64,000 nt of DNA from GCA-1730015 sp964583825 (GCA_964583825.1 CAZOXM010000003.1:1-64000), one strand, 5' to 3'. Positions 35,042 through 44,952 are shown, numbered from the stretch's first letter. The notes: generated from the letters alone by a model not told the origin. Program-made: numbers and translations.

Positions 35042-35935
35042 TTGTCCAGATTACAGATTTATCAGTCGCTTTGGGCGATGGACCCGGGCCGGGGCAGTCA
35101 CCCCGCCGTGACCCACGAGCAGGCCTTTGAGCTGGTGCGCGATGCAGGTTACGACGGCATCGCCATCAACCTGGGTGCCGCCGATACCGAGACCGCCTAC
35201 AAGACCCTGCCCTTTTTCAAACAGTTTGAACTTGGCTGTGTCATAAACGCATTCCCGGCCAGTATGGAGGATATGCTCCCGGTACTGGAGATGGCGCGGG
35301 AATTCAACGCAGTGGCGGTCAACGTGATCGCGCAGGTTATCCCCAGTAGTGTCGATGAAGCCTCACTGATGGTACAGGACTGGATCGAGGAGGCGGAAAA
35401 GGAAGAGGTAATTATTGAGTTTGAAACCCACCGAAATTCCGTCACGAACGATTTGAACTACACCATTCAACTGCTTGATGCGGTACCCGACATGCGCCTC
35501 GCGGTTGACCTCTCTCACTACGTGGTGGATCGCGAGTTCTCACTGCCGATGGGCACAGAAGAGGCACAGATGGTCGACACCGTGCTGCGCAGGGCCGACG
35601 CTTTTCAGGGACGGGTCGCCTCTGCACAGCAAATCCAGTTGCAACTTGAATTTCCACAGCATCAGCGCTGGGTGGTTCAGTTCCTGGACTGGTGGGAAGC
35701 CGGTTTCAGACACTGGCGCCGTCGATCATCCGAAACCGACACACTCATTTTTCAGACCGAACTGGCACCACCGGAATACGCCATGACCGATGCTCAGGGC
35801 ATGGAAATGTCAAATCGCTGGGAAGAATCTCTGATCATGAAGGGCTGGGTCGAGGAAATCTGGGCCAGACTGGTCAAGGAGGAAGCGGAACAGGCTGTAC
35901 AACGACGGGAAACGGCAGTCGAATCTGCCACCTGA
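35042..35935 (+). CDS. Xylose-isomerase-like TIM-barrel protein of unknown substrate
   Basis: This 297-aa protein starts at TTG (35042) with GGAGA seven bases upstream; the conserved fold begins at LSRLQIYQSLWAMD. Beta/alpha units include FELVRDAGYDGIAINLG, LGCVINAFPASMEDM, NAVAVNVIAQV, VIIEFETHRNSVTND and MRLAVDLSHYVVDRE. The Glu, His and Asp residues in those strands fit a metal site of sugar-phosphate isomerase/epimerase-type enzymes. The C-terminal part (about 230-297) is helical and acidic. No sugar pathway genes are adjacent. The next gene, a pseudouridine synthase, follows after 15 bp on the same strand. Confidence 0.78.
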   Translation: MSRLQIYQSLWAMDPGRGSHPAVTHEQAFELVRDAGYDGIAINLGAADTETAYKTLPFFKQFELGCVINAFPASMEDMLPVLEMAREFNAVAVNVIAQVIPSSVDEASLMVQDWIEEAEKEEVIIEFETHRNSVTNDLNYTIQLLDAVPDMRLAVDLSHYVVDREFSLPMGTEEAQMVDTVLRRADAFQGRVASAQQIQLQLEFPQHQRWVVQFLDWWEAGFRHWRRRSSETDTLIFQTELAPPEYAMTDAQGMEMSNRWEESLIMKGWVEEIWARLVKEEAEQAVQRRETAVESAT

Positions 35936-35950
35936 GCAGGCACTGCCTCG

Positions 35951-36739
35951 GTGCCGGTGAGTCGGGAAGAATTCAACGGTCCACACATCGAGGACAGGCT
36001 CTCGGTGCTGTACCGGGATCAGCATCTGATCGCAGTCGCCAAACCCGCCGGCCTGCTGGTGCACCGTTCGAGGATCGACTACCACGAGCAGCAAAACCTG
36101 GTAGAGGCACTCAGCCGTCAGACCGGACGGCGAATTTATCCGGCGCACCGGCTCGACAAACCCACCTCTGGAGTTCTGGTGGCGGCACTTGATGAAGCGA
36201 GCGCCCGACAACTCGGTAAGCAATTTGAAAACCGCCAGGTCTTGAAAACCTACCTGGCGGTGGTTCGCGGTTACACACGATTAGTCGGTTTTATTGATCA
36301 CCCCGTTGGTGACAAAGACAGACCGGCACAGGAAAAACGCGCTGCGACTACCCTCTACCGAACCCTGTCCAGTATTGAACTGCCCTATCGCGCAGATCGC
36401 TATCCCGCATCGCGTTACAGCCTGATTGAGGTGCGACCACAGTCCGGCAGGCGCCATCAGATCAGGCAACATCTAAAACACATCAACCACCCGATTATCG
36501 GTGACACCAGTTACGGTAAAACCAGCCACAACCGTCTCTTTGCAAATCTGTTTGAATGTCGCCGTCTGTTACTGCATGCCGCGTCAATCACCCTGACGCA
36601 CCCGGTCACAGACCGGATGCTCACCATAAATTGCGACCTCAGCGAATTGCCCGGTCAGGACAGCTTTCCGCGTGTACTGAAAGACACGCGATGGCGACCT
36701 GTGCCAGTCGCAGGCGGCCGGAACACAGCGCGCATCTAG
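35951..36739 (+). CDS. RluA-family pseudouridine synthase, TruC-like
   Basis: This 262-aa enzyme converts uridine to pseudouridine in RNA. It contains the catalytic-Asp motif PAHRLDKPTSGVLVAA (about 56-71), preceded by VAKPAGLLVHRS, and the C-terminal RRHQIRQHLKHINHPIIGD (about 174-192). Length and the absence of an S4 domain favour TruC (tRNA position 65) over RluC/RluD. It starts with GTG. Its stop overlaps the convergent TSP3 gene by four bases. Confidence 0.88.
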   Translation: MPVSREEFNGPHIEDRLSVLYRDQHLIAVAKPAGLLVHRSRIDYHEQQNLVEALSRQTGRRIYPAHRLDKPTSGVLVAALDEASARQLGKQFENRQVLKTYLAVVRGYTRLVGFIDHPVGDKDRPAQEKRAATTLYRTLSSIELPYRADRYPASRYSLIEVRPQSGRRHQIRQHLKHINHPIIGDTSYGKTSHNRLFANLFECRRLLLHAASITLTHPVTDRMLTINCDLSELPGQDSFPRVLKDTRWRPVPVAGGRNTARI

Positions 36740-38310
36740 CGCGATCGTCTGCGCAATCCGAACGCCGAAGCTGCAAGCAGCAGCAACAGTGCCGGATCAA
36801 AGCGGGTACCACCGCCAGACAACACACAACCGCCATCAAGACCGGTTCGAACAATCGTACTCAGCTGGGTTTCCACCACCTCATCCGCGTCGATGTAGGC
36901 CGGTATCCCATCGCCATCTGTGTCTACCACCCCTTCCACAGCGTCCGGACTGCCATCGCCGTCGCTGTCCAGGTCGAGGTAATCGGCAATACCATCACCG
37001 TCGGTATCTATTTGTCCTTCGACCTCATCACTGATGCCGTCGTCATCGCTGTCAAGATCGAGAAAGTTCGGTACCAGATCTTCATCATTGTCGGCATTGG
37101 TTTCCACACTGTCCGGGATACCGTCTCCGTCACTATCGTTATCCTGCGAGTTTGGCAGCCCGTCGCCGTCCGGATCAGCATCGCCCTCCAACACATCGGC
37201 AATGCCATCGCTGTCTGCATCTTCATCCACCGGTAACGTCGTGGTCGGATCAACAAAGTTGGGCAAAGAATCTCCGTCGGTATCCGCATCACCTTCTATT
37301 TCGTCTGCAATGCCATCACCGTCGCTGTCGAGATCGAGGCGATTGGGCGTGCTGTCACCATCAGCGTCACCGTTGCCTTCAACCACATCAAGCAAGGTGT
37401 CATTGTCATCGTCAGGGTCGGTGTAATCGGGTATGCCATCGCCATCGAAGTCCCTGAAACTCGAGCCATCAAGTGGATCAGTTCTTTGTGCGACTTCAAC
37501 ATCGTCCGGCACACCGTCGAGATCCGTATCGGCGCCGTTAGCGGTTGCAGTGACCGTACTGTCCTGAAAAGAAGCCACACCATCACCATCGGGATCGAAC
37601 AACAGCTCTACGCGATTGTCCTCATCACCAGTCATCGGGTTGTAGTCATCATCATCAAGATAGGCAGGTACGCCATCACAATCTCTGTCGAAATACGGAT
37701 ACACGCCATCTTCACTCAAGTCGCCGACGCCGTCGTTGTCGGAATCACCATCGTAGATATCCGGTGTACCGTCGTTATCTGTATCGAGAAATGATGAAGC
37801 CGAGGACTCGTCAGTACCTTCTGATATTTCAATACTGTCAGGCACCGTATCACCATCGGAATCCACCTCGTGATTGTGCACAGAATCCTGAAACGCCGCA
37901 GTGCCGTTATTGTCCGGATCAAACGTCACTTCGACTTTACCGTCGTCGTTCACAATGGCCGGGTCGGAATCGTCATCATCCAGATAGACCGGCGTACCAT
38001 CGCCATCAGTATCGAGGTAGGGATTGCCACCGTACTCCAGATAATCGGGTACGGCGTCTCCGTCCGAGTCCAGGTCGACGTAGTCGGGAATACCGTCACC
38101 GTCACTGTCGAGAAAATTGGCCGGATTGTCCGGGTCAGTGCCTTCCGCTATCTCAAACTCATCCGGCACGCCGTCACCGTCTTTATCGGTCATCGCGTAC
38201 GCGGGGGATACCGCGAGCAAACACACCAGCGGACCGATCAACGCATAATTCCTGCGTTGTTGTATCGCACGCTTTAACTCAGCATCGAGAAGCTTTCTAT
38301 TGAATCTCAT
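36736..38310 (-). CDS. Thrombospondin type-3 repeat protein with a Cys-containing C-terminal sorting tail
   Basis: This 524-aa protein has a signal peptide (LIGPLVCLLAVSPAYA, cleavage near 40). Residues 41-470 are Asp-rich calcium-binding repeats (DSDGDGIPDYVDLDSDGDAV and variants at 12-13-residue spacing), with no other domain seen. The C-terminus reads GGCVLSGGG, FDPALLLLLAASAFG, then RRRSR: an invariant-looking Cys, an FDP motif, a hydrophobic helix and a basic end. This matches the organisation of Cys-type CTERM tails (JDVT-CTERM-like, by recall). It is likely anchored or processed at the cell surface. Its ATG overlaps the upstream stop (ATGA), so it is translationally coupled to 38307..40778. 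Confidence 0.88.
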   Translation of the reverse strand: MRFNRKLLDAELKRAIQQRRNYALIGPLVCLLAVSPAYAMTDKDGDGVPDEFEIAEGTDPDNPANFLDSDGDGIPDYVDLDSDGDAVPDYLEYGGNPYLDTDGDGTPVYLDDDDSDPAIVNDDGKVEVTFDPDNNGTAAFQDSVHNHEVDSDGDTVPDSIEISEGTDESSASSFLDTDNDGTPDIYDGDSDNDGVGDLSEDGVYPYFDRDCDGVPAYLDDDDYNPMTGDEDNRVELLFDPDGDGVASFQDSTVTATANGADTDLDGVPDDVEVAQRTDPLDGSSFRDFDGDGIPDYTDPDDDNDTLLDVVEGNGDADGDSTPNRLDLDSDGDGIADEIEGDADTDGDSLPNFVDPTTTLPVDEDADSDGIADVLEGDADPDGDGLPNSQDNDSDGDGIPDSVETNADNDEDLVPNFLDLDSDDDGISDEVEGQIDTDGDGIADYLDLDSDGDGSPDAVEGVVDTDGDGIPAYIDADEVVETQLSTIVRTGLDGGCVLSGGGTRFDPALLLLLAASAFGLRRRSR

Positions 38311-40778
38311 GATCTAACCTTGTCAATAATAAAAGTGCCCAATCGCTTTCTCCAGAGAGCGCAATGTGCAATTACCAAAAGAACAAACAACAACGGATCA
38401 AACAGGCGATGTTCATTTATGGCGTACCCGGACTGCAACACGCAACCACTTCCAAGCACACCGGTACCGGTTGTTAGCCCTGCGCCGGCGGTTGGCTGAA
38501 ACGAATAAACCTGCGCCAGTAACTCCAGCTGTGGCGGCAACACCACCGAGTCAGCCAGGCCGTTTCCATCTGCATCATCGTCAAACGGATCGAGCACACC
38601 GTCATCATCACGATCAGCACCCCGACCAAAATCTGCATCAAAGCGATCATCAATGCCGTCATCGTCGACGTCCGCACCGCCGGTCAGGGCGACATCCAGA
38701 CTATCGATGATGGCATTGCTGTTTTCATCGGAGAGACTGTCGTGCCTGCCATCGAAATCAGTATCCTGACCGCCAAGTTCGACAATGTCCCGCCGCCCGT
38801 CACCATCGCTGTCCAGATCGATGAAGTTACCGATTCCGTCGCGGTCCAGATCCACGGCCGCCTGCTGCTGGTCCAGCGCATCGTGCAGCCCGTTCAGATC
38901 GAGATCGACGAAGTTATCGACAACCGCATCCGCGTTTTCATCTGACAGCTGTTGTTCGGTAATGTCGGTAATGCCGTCATGGTCTGAATCGAGATCAATG
39001 TAGTTTGCCAGCCCGTCAGAATCCGTATCGAACGCGTCGAATAATTCAAGATTCGGCGGCCGCGTCATTTCCACACGATCGGTAATACCGTCGTTGTCGC
39101 TATCGACATCGCGGAAGTCTTCGCGACTGTCGCCATCGGAATCTATGGGTGCGGCAACTATTCCACTGTCGATTGCTGACTCCAGTGTATCCGCTATGCC
39201 GTTTACACCAACGACAGGCGATATCACGATCTGTCTACCACTCACTTCTGTACTGTCGTCGATACCGTCATTGTCGCTATCCGTGTCTATATAATCGCGT
39301 AAGCCATCCGCATCGGAATCGATCATTCCCTCAACAAGATCCGTGATACCGTCATTGTCACTGTCGAGATCGAGATAATCCGAGACGGTATCACCATCGG
39401 TATCAACAGTTCCTTCGATATCATCGGCAATGCCGTCGTTATCGCTGTCACTGGTGAACACCACCTGCACGGTGAAAGGCAGCTCGGCACGGTTACCTGC
39501 CGCATCAACCGCAGCGGCTATCAGCTGGTTGGCACCGGTTGTGAGCTGCTTTTTAACACCACAGGACCAACTTCCCTGGTCAGTCGGCGCGGCACAAAGC
39601 GCCTCACCCAGTTCTGTCTGAACCGTCACCAGGCCAGTATCTGTATTGTCCGTGGTGCCGGAGATGATCGGGGCCGCATCAGAAGCCGGTGCTATTTCAT
39701 CGACTGCTATCGCGGGTGCCTGCAGATCAATGGTTAGCTCATCTGTCGTCACATCCACGGCGGCATTGCCGGCAATGTCCGTCACCGTTACAGTGACATC
39801 ATAGATCCCGTGCACCAGGGCGTCGCCGGCAGGTAAATCGAGCTGCCATCGACCATTTGCGAGCACACTAAGTGCAGCATCGGCGCTGACGTACGTCTGC
39901 TCATTCAGGGTAACTGCCAAAACATAATCAGCGTCAGCGGGTAATTCCCCGCCGAGAATCGGTACGGCGGAAGCACTGATTTGCGGTGTCACCGTCGGCG
40001 GCAGTGGAGCCACTGTATCTACCAGCACAGAATCACTGCCACTGTCAGAGCGGTTGCCCGCCTCGTCAACGATCGATGCAACAACAGATAACGTCTCACC
40101 TTCTGACGCTACCGGTACCGTAAAGTCGACCATCCCGTCCGCGATGCTGAGCGGGGTGAGCACCAGCGACAAATTGCCGCTACCGTGGTCTAGATACACC
40201 GTGTCACTGACGGACACGTCGGCGGGCAGCGTGACACGAACGGTCAGCCTTTCCGCATGCTCTGACGCTGACAGAAAACCGCTGTCATCCTGATCGGCGA
40301 GAATACTGATCGAGGGCTTCGCAACGGCAGTAAGATCGGTGCGTATATCCATCGCCGTCTCTGAAAGCAGTTCATCGCTGCTGTTGCGAAGAGTCGCCGC
40401 AAAGGACAATACTTCTCCGTCCACCGGTGGATTGAACGCGAACGGCACACGCTGTTCTATCAGGTGGTTTGCATCAACCGTTGAGGTTCGTGTGGTTGCA
40501 CCACCGACCACAACGACCTCGTCACCAGCGACAACACGGTCGTCGAGCATGACACTTACATCAATTTGTCCCTGCAATTCCGCCCGGTTGATAACACCGT
40601 CGCCGTTGATATCCTCATCAATGCGAAGTGTGATGGTGCCATCTGCTGACGCAGCGGCAAACAGGCTGCACCCCAATAACAACAGCGTGACATTTCGCAA
40701 TGCAAATGAAAGTGCATTCGGAAATGACAGCGCACCTGATCGCGCTTCAGAAAAGTACATGTTGAGTACTCTGTTCAT
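38307..40778 (-). CDS. Large Ig-like / thrombospondin type-3 repeat protein with a Cys-containing C-terminal tail
   Basis: The frame opens further upstream to 40934, overlapping the previous gene, but MNRVLNMYF followed by a signal peptide (FALRNVTLLLLGCSLFAAASA) supports a start at 40778 (823 aa). After an EF-hand-like DEDINGDGVINRAEL come several Ig-like domains (about 45-410), then TSP3-type Asp-rich repeats (DSDNDGIADDIEG, DLDSDNDGITD; about 440-770). The tail is GSGCVLQSGYAINEH, FDPLLFVLLVIAHCAL, WRKR, the same Cys / FDP / helix / basic pattern as in the neighbouring protein. It is probably a large calcium-stiffened adhesin or matrix protein. Confidence 0.87.
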   Translation of the reverse strand: MNRVLNMYFSEARSGALSFPNALSFALRNVTLLLLGCSLFAAASADGTITLRIDEDINGDGVINRAELQGQIDVSVMLDDRVVAGDEVVVVGGATTRTSTVDANHLIEQRVPFAFNPPVDGEVLSFAATLRNSSDELLSETAMDIRTDLTAVAKPSISILADQDDSGFLSASEHAERLTVRVTLPADVSVSDTVYLDHGSGNLSLVLTPLSIADGMVDFTVPVASEGETLSVVASIVDEAGNRSDSGSDSVLVDTVAPLPPTVTPQISASAVPILGGELPADADYVLAVTLNEQTYVSADAALSVLANGRWQLDLPAGDALVHGIYDVTVTVTDIAGNAAVDVTTDELTIDLQAPAIAVDEIAPASDAAPIISGTTDNTDTGLVTVQTELGEALCAAPTDQGSWSCGVKKQLTTGANQLIAAAVDAAGNRAELPFTVQVVFTSDSDNDGIADDIEGTVDTDGDTVSDYLDLDSDNDGITDLVEGMIDSDADGLRDYIDTDSDNDGIDDSTEVSGRQIVISPVVGVNGIADTLESAIDSGIVAAPIDSDGDSREDFRDVDSDNDGITDRVEMTRPPNLELFDAFDTDSDGLANYIDLDSDHDGITDITEQQLSDENADAVVDNFVDLDLNGLHDALDQQQAAVDLDRDGIGNFIDLDSDGDGRRDIVELGGQDTDFDGRHDSLSDENSNAIIDSLDVALTGGADVDDDGIDDRFDADFGRGADRDDDGVLDPFDDDADGNGLADSVVLPPQLELLAQVYSFQPTAGAGLTTGTGVLGSGCVLQSGYAINEHRLFDPLLFVLLVIAHCALWRKRLGTFIIDKVRS

Positions 40779-40908
40779 GTCGTGCTTTTGCAGCTGCAAT
40801 AACTGCAGCTTTCGTGATTGGGCGCGAAGACAAACCTTCGCGCTGTTGACCGAATAGCTCTGCATAACTGCACAGAACCTGTGCCGACCCGGAGCGGACG
40901 CTACGCGC

Positions 40909-42120
40909 TTACTGTATTGTGCGGAACTCGACACGACGGTTAATCAGGCGTCCCTCTGCACTGGTGTTATCGGCGATCGGTCTGCTTTCACCGTAGGCTC
41001 GCGCCTGCAGTCGATCGATCGAGATACCCTGGGCGATCAGGTAGCGAACTACAGATAGCGCACGCCGTCTTGAGAGTTCCAGATTATCAGTCTCGTCGCC
41101 CTGGTTATCCGTATGCGCCTGTACCGACAGTGTAATATCCGGGAATTCCTGCAGGGTCAGCACGACCTCATCAAGCGTGGCTCTGGCAACAGCAGTCAGT
41201 GTGTCTGAACCGGTCAGAAAATTTACCCCTTCGACAACACCGTTAAACATCTCACAGCCTTCGGAGTTGACCGGTGTGCCGGCTGCTGTGTCAGGACACA
41301 GATCGGTATCATTGGCGACACCATCCTGATCACTGTCACCCGCGGCAGGCTCGACCACTTCCGGCAATTCCGGGAGCTCGGGAATCACCTCCGGTGTCGG
41401 GGGCGGCGGCGGAGGTAAGATCGGCTTGGGTGCAGGCAGGACAGGCAGTTCAGGCTCATTGCTGACACCGCCAATCTGCGCTTCATCCACACCGCCAAAG
41501 CGGTATAAAACAGATGCACCGGTATACTCTGCGTCCGTGTCGAACTTTATGTGCTCAAGCCTTGCGGCGAGCCCATTTCTGAACCCGTATTCCATACCGA
41601 GTCCAACCAGGACCTGAATATCATTTTCCCGGCTGTAACTGACGTTGCCTGATGTTTCGTTTTCCATCTGGCCAGCGCCGAGTCTTCCATAGAACGAAAA
41701 GCCGGATCGCAGATCGAGGCCGTTATAGTCGAGAAAATCGTCATCGGCATAATCGTTCCACAGATAGTACAGACCGCTCAGTGAAATCTCTGAGTACTCA
41801 ATACCGACCACCTCCAGCGTTTCCTCGTTCTGCAACGATGCCGTACCGAGGTCGGCGAACTGGAGTTCTAATGTCAGTCGGCGGCTGAAATCCCAGCCCA
41901 GAAAAGCTTTTCCGCCTTTGTCTGTACTATCTGCCGGCACAAATAAAGTGCCGGTAGTATCCGGTTCAAGCCTCGCATTGCCGCCGCCAAGCCCCAAATA
42001 AAATCGTTTCGGGAAACTGCCATCCAACTCACCGCTTGACTGAGCATAAAGCTGGCTGCTGCCGATGCCCGCTACGATTGTCGAAATCGCCAACGCCGGC
42101 GCCAGTGAATAAATTTTCAT
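40909..42120 (-). CDS. OmpA family outer-membrane protein with beta-barrel, Pro-rich and TSP3 linkers
   Basis: This 403-aa protein has a signal peptide (ending QLYAQ near 27). Residues 35-205 form an OmpA-like eight-stranded barrel (FYLGLGGGNARLEP, LGWDFSRRLTLELQFADLG, ASVLYRFGG). A Pro/Glu linker (about 215-255, PILPPPPPPTPE) and one TSP3 unit (DSDQDGVANDTDLCPDTAAG) follow. The C-terminal OmpA domain (about 295-403) has HTDNQGDETDNLELSRRRA, YGESRPIADN and NRRVEFRTIQ and should bind peptidoglycan. It is the first gene of a three-gene same-strand cluster with the two TSP3 proteins, 130 bp before the second. Confidence 0.92.
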   Translation of the reverse strand: MKIYSLAPALAISTIVAGIGSSQLYAQSSGELDGSFPKRFYLGLGGGNARLEPDTTGTLFVPADSTDKGGKAFLGWDFSRRLTLELQFADLGTASLQNEETLEVVGIEYSEISLSGLYYLWNDYADDDFLDYNGLDLRSGFSFYGRLGAGQMENETSGNVSYSRENDIQVLVGLGMEYGFRNGLAARLEHIKFDTDAEYTGASVLYRFGGVDEAQIGGVSNEPELPVLPAPKPILPPPPPPTPEVIPELPELPEVVEPAAGDSDQDGVANDTDLCPDTAAGTPVNSEGCEMFNGVVEGVNFLTGSDTLTAVARATLDEVVLTLQEFPDITLSVQAHTDNQGDETDNLELSRRRALSVVRYLIAQGISIDRLQARAYGESRPIADNTSAEGRLINRRVEFRTIQ

Positions 42121-42355
42121 GAGTTCAATACGTCCAGACTAGTTTTTCTTATAAGTTTTTTAGTAGAGATGCTTATTTTTGTAAGTCGCCTGCCGTGCGG
42201 GCTAGCCGTTTCATGCTGGTTTTTCACACCGCTACTCAGAGAGTATAGTCGGGTGTCAGAAAACTGCTATCCGATAATTAATCGTTATCAATGACGTAGA
42301 CTGAAGTCCGAAAATCGAGGCAGGCAGTCCCTGTTACTTTTTCTGTGAGTAACTC

Positions 42356-43369
42356 ATGCAGGTAAACAACTGGCTGGAGACAGCCAAAAGACTGGCAAAC
42401 GCGAACACCGCCTTTGTACTCGCCACAATCTGGCGCAAATCAGGTTACAGCCCGGATGCCGTCGGTGCCCGGTTGATCGTGTCTGCTGAATCAATCCACG
42501 GTGAGTTGAACTCGGACAACAGGCACCGAAAGATCGTGCAACACGCCAAACAACTGCTGCAGACCGCGCGCGGCGGAACGATAGAGCGATATCCGCTTGG
42601 GCGTATCCTCGGCTCAGAAAACGGTACCTACGACGTGGTATTCGCTCTGGTCGCACCGGGCGATGACGCAGCGTGGCTGGTGGAAGCCTGCCGGCTGCAG
42701 AGGCAGGGTTCAAGATTCGTTTTGGCTCAGCACCTGGATACCCGCAATAAAAAGCAACCTTCCAGCACTTTTAGCCTGTACGGCAAGGCCCATCAGCCCG
42801 CAGACCCAACAGGTGAAATGGCAATACAGATGCTCATGCACCAAGAGCCTGCACAGGCAACCGAACTCCTTGAGGAAGACACCACACAAACATTGATACA
42901 GGTAATCGGCGAACCGGTCACTGCAGTGGCGGTACTCGGCGACAGCCGGGTAGCCGATTGCCTGGTGCAGCAGCTTCTATTGTTACCGTTGTCGGTTTAC
43001 TGGCTCGCCCCGGAATTCACGTACCTGCGGCAGGAGGGACTGATCAAAAATACACTGCAGGCATCGACACTGAACGAACTGCCAGGGTACGCGCGCCTGG
43101 TTATTGCCACAGGCAACCATGAAAACGATTTACTCTATTGCGAGCTGGCGCTGCAATCAGCGCATTTCCCCTATGTTGGCTGCATTGGCAGCGCAAAAAA
43201 GGCTGCCATCATCAAAACCAGGCTCGCACAAAGCGGCGTCCCGCAACACCGCGTGGATCAACTGAAGGTGCCTGTCGGCTTACCTTCCATCAAAGGCAAA
43301 CAGGCGGAAATTGTGGCTGCGAGTATTGTGGCCCAGTTACTCGCTTTCAAGGACAGCGGGCCAGAGTAA
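42356..43369 (+). CDS. XdhC/CoxF-family protein (molybdenum-enzyme maturation)
   Basis: This 337-aa protein has the two-part XdhC architecture. The N-terminal domain has TAFVLATIWRKSGYSPDAVGARLIV (about 18-42), where typical members read TSPRPPGA-like sequence. The C-terminal Rossmann domain has AVAVLGDSRVADCLV, ARLVIATGNHENDLLYCELAL, FPYVGCIGSAKKAAIIKTRL and VGLPSIKGKQAEIVAASIVAQLL. XdhC proteins bind molybdenum cofactor and sulfurate it before insertion into xanthine-dehydrogenase-type enzymes. No xdhAB or cox genes are nearby, so its client enzyme is elsewhere or it has diverged. Confidence 0.85.
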   Translation: MQVNNWLETAKRLANANTAFVLATIWRKSGYSPDAVGARLIVSAESIHGELNSDNRHRKIVQHAKQLLQTARGGTIERYPLGRILGSENGTYDVVFALVAPGDDAAWLVEACRLQRQGSRFVLAQHLDTRNKKQPSSTFSLYGKAHQPADPTGEMAIQMLMHQEPAQATELLEEDTTQTLIQVIGEPVTAVAVLGDSRVADCLVQQLLLLPLSVYWLAPEFTYLRQEGLIKNTLQASTLNELPGYARLVIATGNHENDLLYCELALQSAHFPYVGCIGSAKKAAIIKTRLAQSGVPQHRVDQLKVPVGLPSIKGKQAEIVAASIVAQLLAFKDSGPE

Positions 43370-43402
43370 GCTGACAGCATACTCGCGATGAATTCATAAC
43401 AG

Positions 43403-44722
43403 CTAATTCCCACGATTATCAAAATAGTTCAGTGCGAGTGCAGCACCGTTCAAAGAAAAGATCAGACTGATATTGTCCTGCAATGTACTGTTCCAGTTCA
43501 TCTCGACAGTACCGCCGCTTTTCATCCGGTTGATCAGATCCAGGGCCGGATCACCCTGCACCAAAGTATGCGGGCGGTCCAGAAGTAACTGTTGCGAAGG
43601 CACGGGCACGGTAGTCGCCGCAGCACCGTTGATAGACAGTTGAATCGCACCGGCCACTGTGTGACTGCTGGTTGTTGCCATTAATCGCACGCGCCAGTTC
43701 AGGTCGGTCGAACGATCGATCAGCAATCGCCAGTCACCCTCCGTCGACAACGAATGTTGCACCTGTGCCTGACAAACCTGCGGCGCATCGGCGGCACAAA
43801 CCGAGGTCCAGTCACCGAAATAACCATACATGAACCCGGCTGCGCCGTAGCTGTCGATGGTCGCCTCGGCAGCGGCGGCGGGAGTGTTATCTGTTGAATC
43901 GACCGCGTTAGCGTCGCTGCCTGATGCATCAGGCTCTGCCTCACCCTGCTCTCCTGACACGGTTTCTGTCGCTGGGGCTGCGGGGGCATTCGTACAGTCG
44001 CTGTCCAGTACAGGCCTTAACAGATTCAGGTGATTGACCTGCATCACAGGGTCGGCGGCGTCCGGCAATACCAGCCGGCCTCTCAGCTCGACATATACCA
44101 GTTCGAGCACCTCACTGGTGACTTCTGTGTACCGATCCCTGATTTGTTCACGCTGCTCGTCACTTGCCTCGATGGTCCAGTCCTGCCTGAGTTCACAGGA
44201 CTGGAACAAACCGGCATCGTCCGTCATGAGGAGATAACCCCGATAGAATGTGCCGCGCTGGCGACGCGCCTGTCGCTCGATGTAGAGTTGCTGCAGCAAG
44301 GCAGTCCGGTCCCGATTCATCGATATGCGGCAGGCCTGCGCTGCAGGGACCGCAGAGACATCGTCCAGTTCTTTCGCACCGAACTCACAGAGCTGATCGC
44401 GATACTCGCGATACTGAGTGGCCATCGCGTGTAATTGATCGAGTTCCGGCACCCCTGAGTCACCGGTTGAGGGAGCCGCCGCGGCGGCAGATTCCTCAGC
44501 CAACGCGAGCCAATCTGTTTCGATGCCGGACATGGTCAGCTCTGACTCCCGCTCGATGACCGCCAGGCACTCATCGAAGCCGGCCTGATCAAACGATAAA
44601 GTACGGCATTGTGTCATCACCTCGCGAGCCTCGGAGGTGACGGCTACAGCCCGGTCACTGTACAGCGCAGCTGAGGTGGAAGCAGCCCAGATGGCCAGTA
44701 TGGCTGTGCCTGATCTCTTCAT
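43403..44722 (-). CDS. Secreted protein with LprI-like and IalB-like regions
   Basis: This 439-aa protein (start chosen at MKRSGTAILAIWAASTSA; a longer start at 44764 adds 14 residues) has a signal peptide. The N-terminal half is Glu/Gln/Ala-rich and helical with scattered Cys (CRTLSFDQAGFDECLAV, ELDQLHAMATQYREYRDQLC), resembling LprI/DUF1311-type modules. A low-complexity Ala/Asp/Ser linker (about 245-285) follows. The C-terminal part (GDWTSVCAADAPQVCQAQ, WRVRLMA, RMKSGGTVEMNW) resembles IalB-type invasion-associated proteins. Assignments are by pattern only. Probably periplasmic. Confidence 0.6.
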   Translation of the reverse strand: MKRSGTAILAIWAASTSAALYSDRAVAVTSEAREVMTQCRTLSFDQAGFDECLAVIERESELTMSGIETDWLALAEESAAAAAPSTGDSGVPELDQLHAMATQYREYRDQLCEFGAKELDDVSAVPAAQACRISMNRDRTALLQQLYIERQARRQRGTFYRGYLLMTDDAGLFQSCELRQDWTIEASDEQREQIRDRYTEVTSEVLELVYVELRGRLVLPDAADPVMQVNHLNLLRPVLDSDCTNAPAAPATETVSGEQGEAEPDASGSDANAVDSTDNTPAAAAEATIDSYGAAGFMYGYFGDWTSVCAADAPQVCQAQVQHSLSTEGDWRLLIDRSTDLNWRVRLMATTSSHTVAGAIQLSINGAAATTVPVPSQQLLLDRPHTLVQGDPALDLINRMKSGGTVEMNWNSTLQDNISLIFSLNGAALALNYFDNRGN

Positions 44723-44952
44723 CGAGTCAAAAGACTGACATAGTGACCCGGAAAATACTTTCATTTCGGTCAGGATAGCGCAACAGCACATTTGATAGTC
44801 TCATGGAGGTTTGTCCGGGTTCTACTACACTTAAACAATACAAGAAGAATTTGTCCGGATACAGTTATCGCTGCCAGTGACCCACGCTGGCTGTGTCGAA
44901 ACCGCTGCGACGCCCGGCTGGCAACCAAGAATAAGAATAAAAGAGACACGTG

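Noticed and set aside
36789..39500. Ser- or Arg-rich frames opposite the TSP3 genes
   Set aside because: The Asp-codon repeats (GAT/GAC) on the coding strand read as Ser, Arg or Ile repeats on the other; these are repeat shadows.
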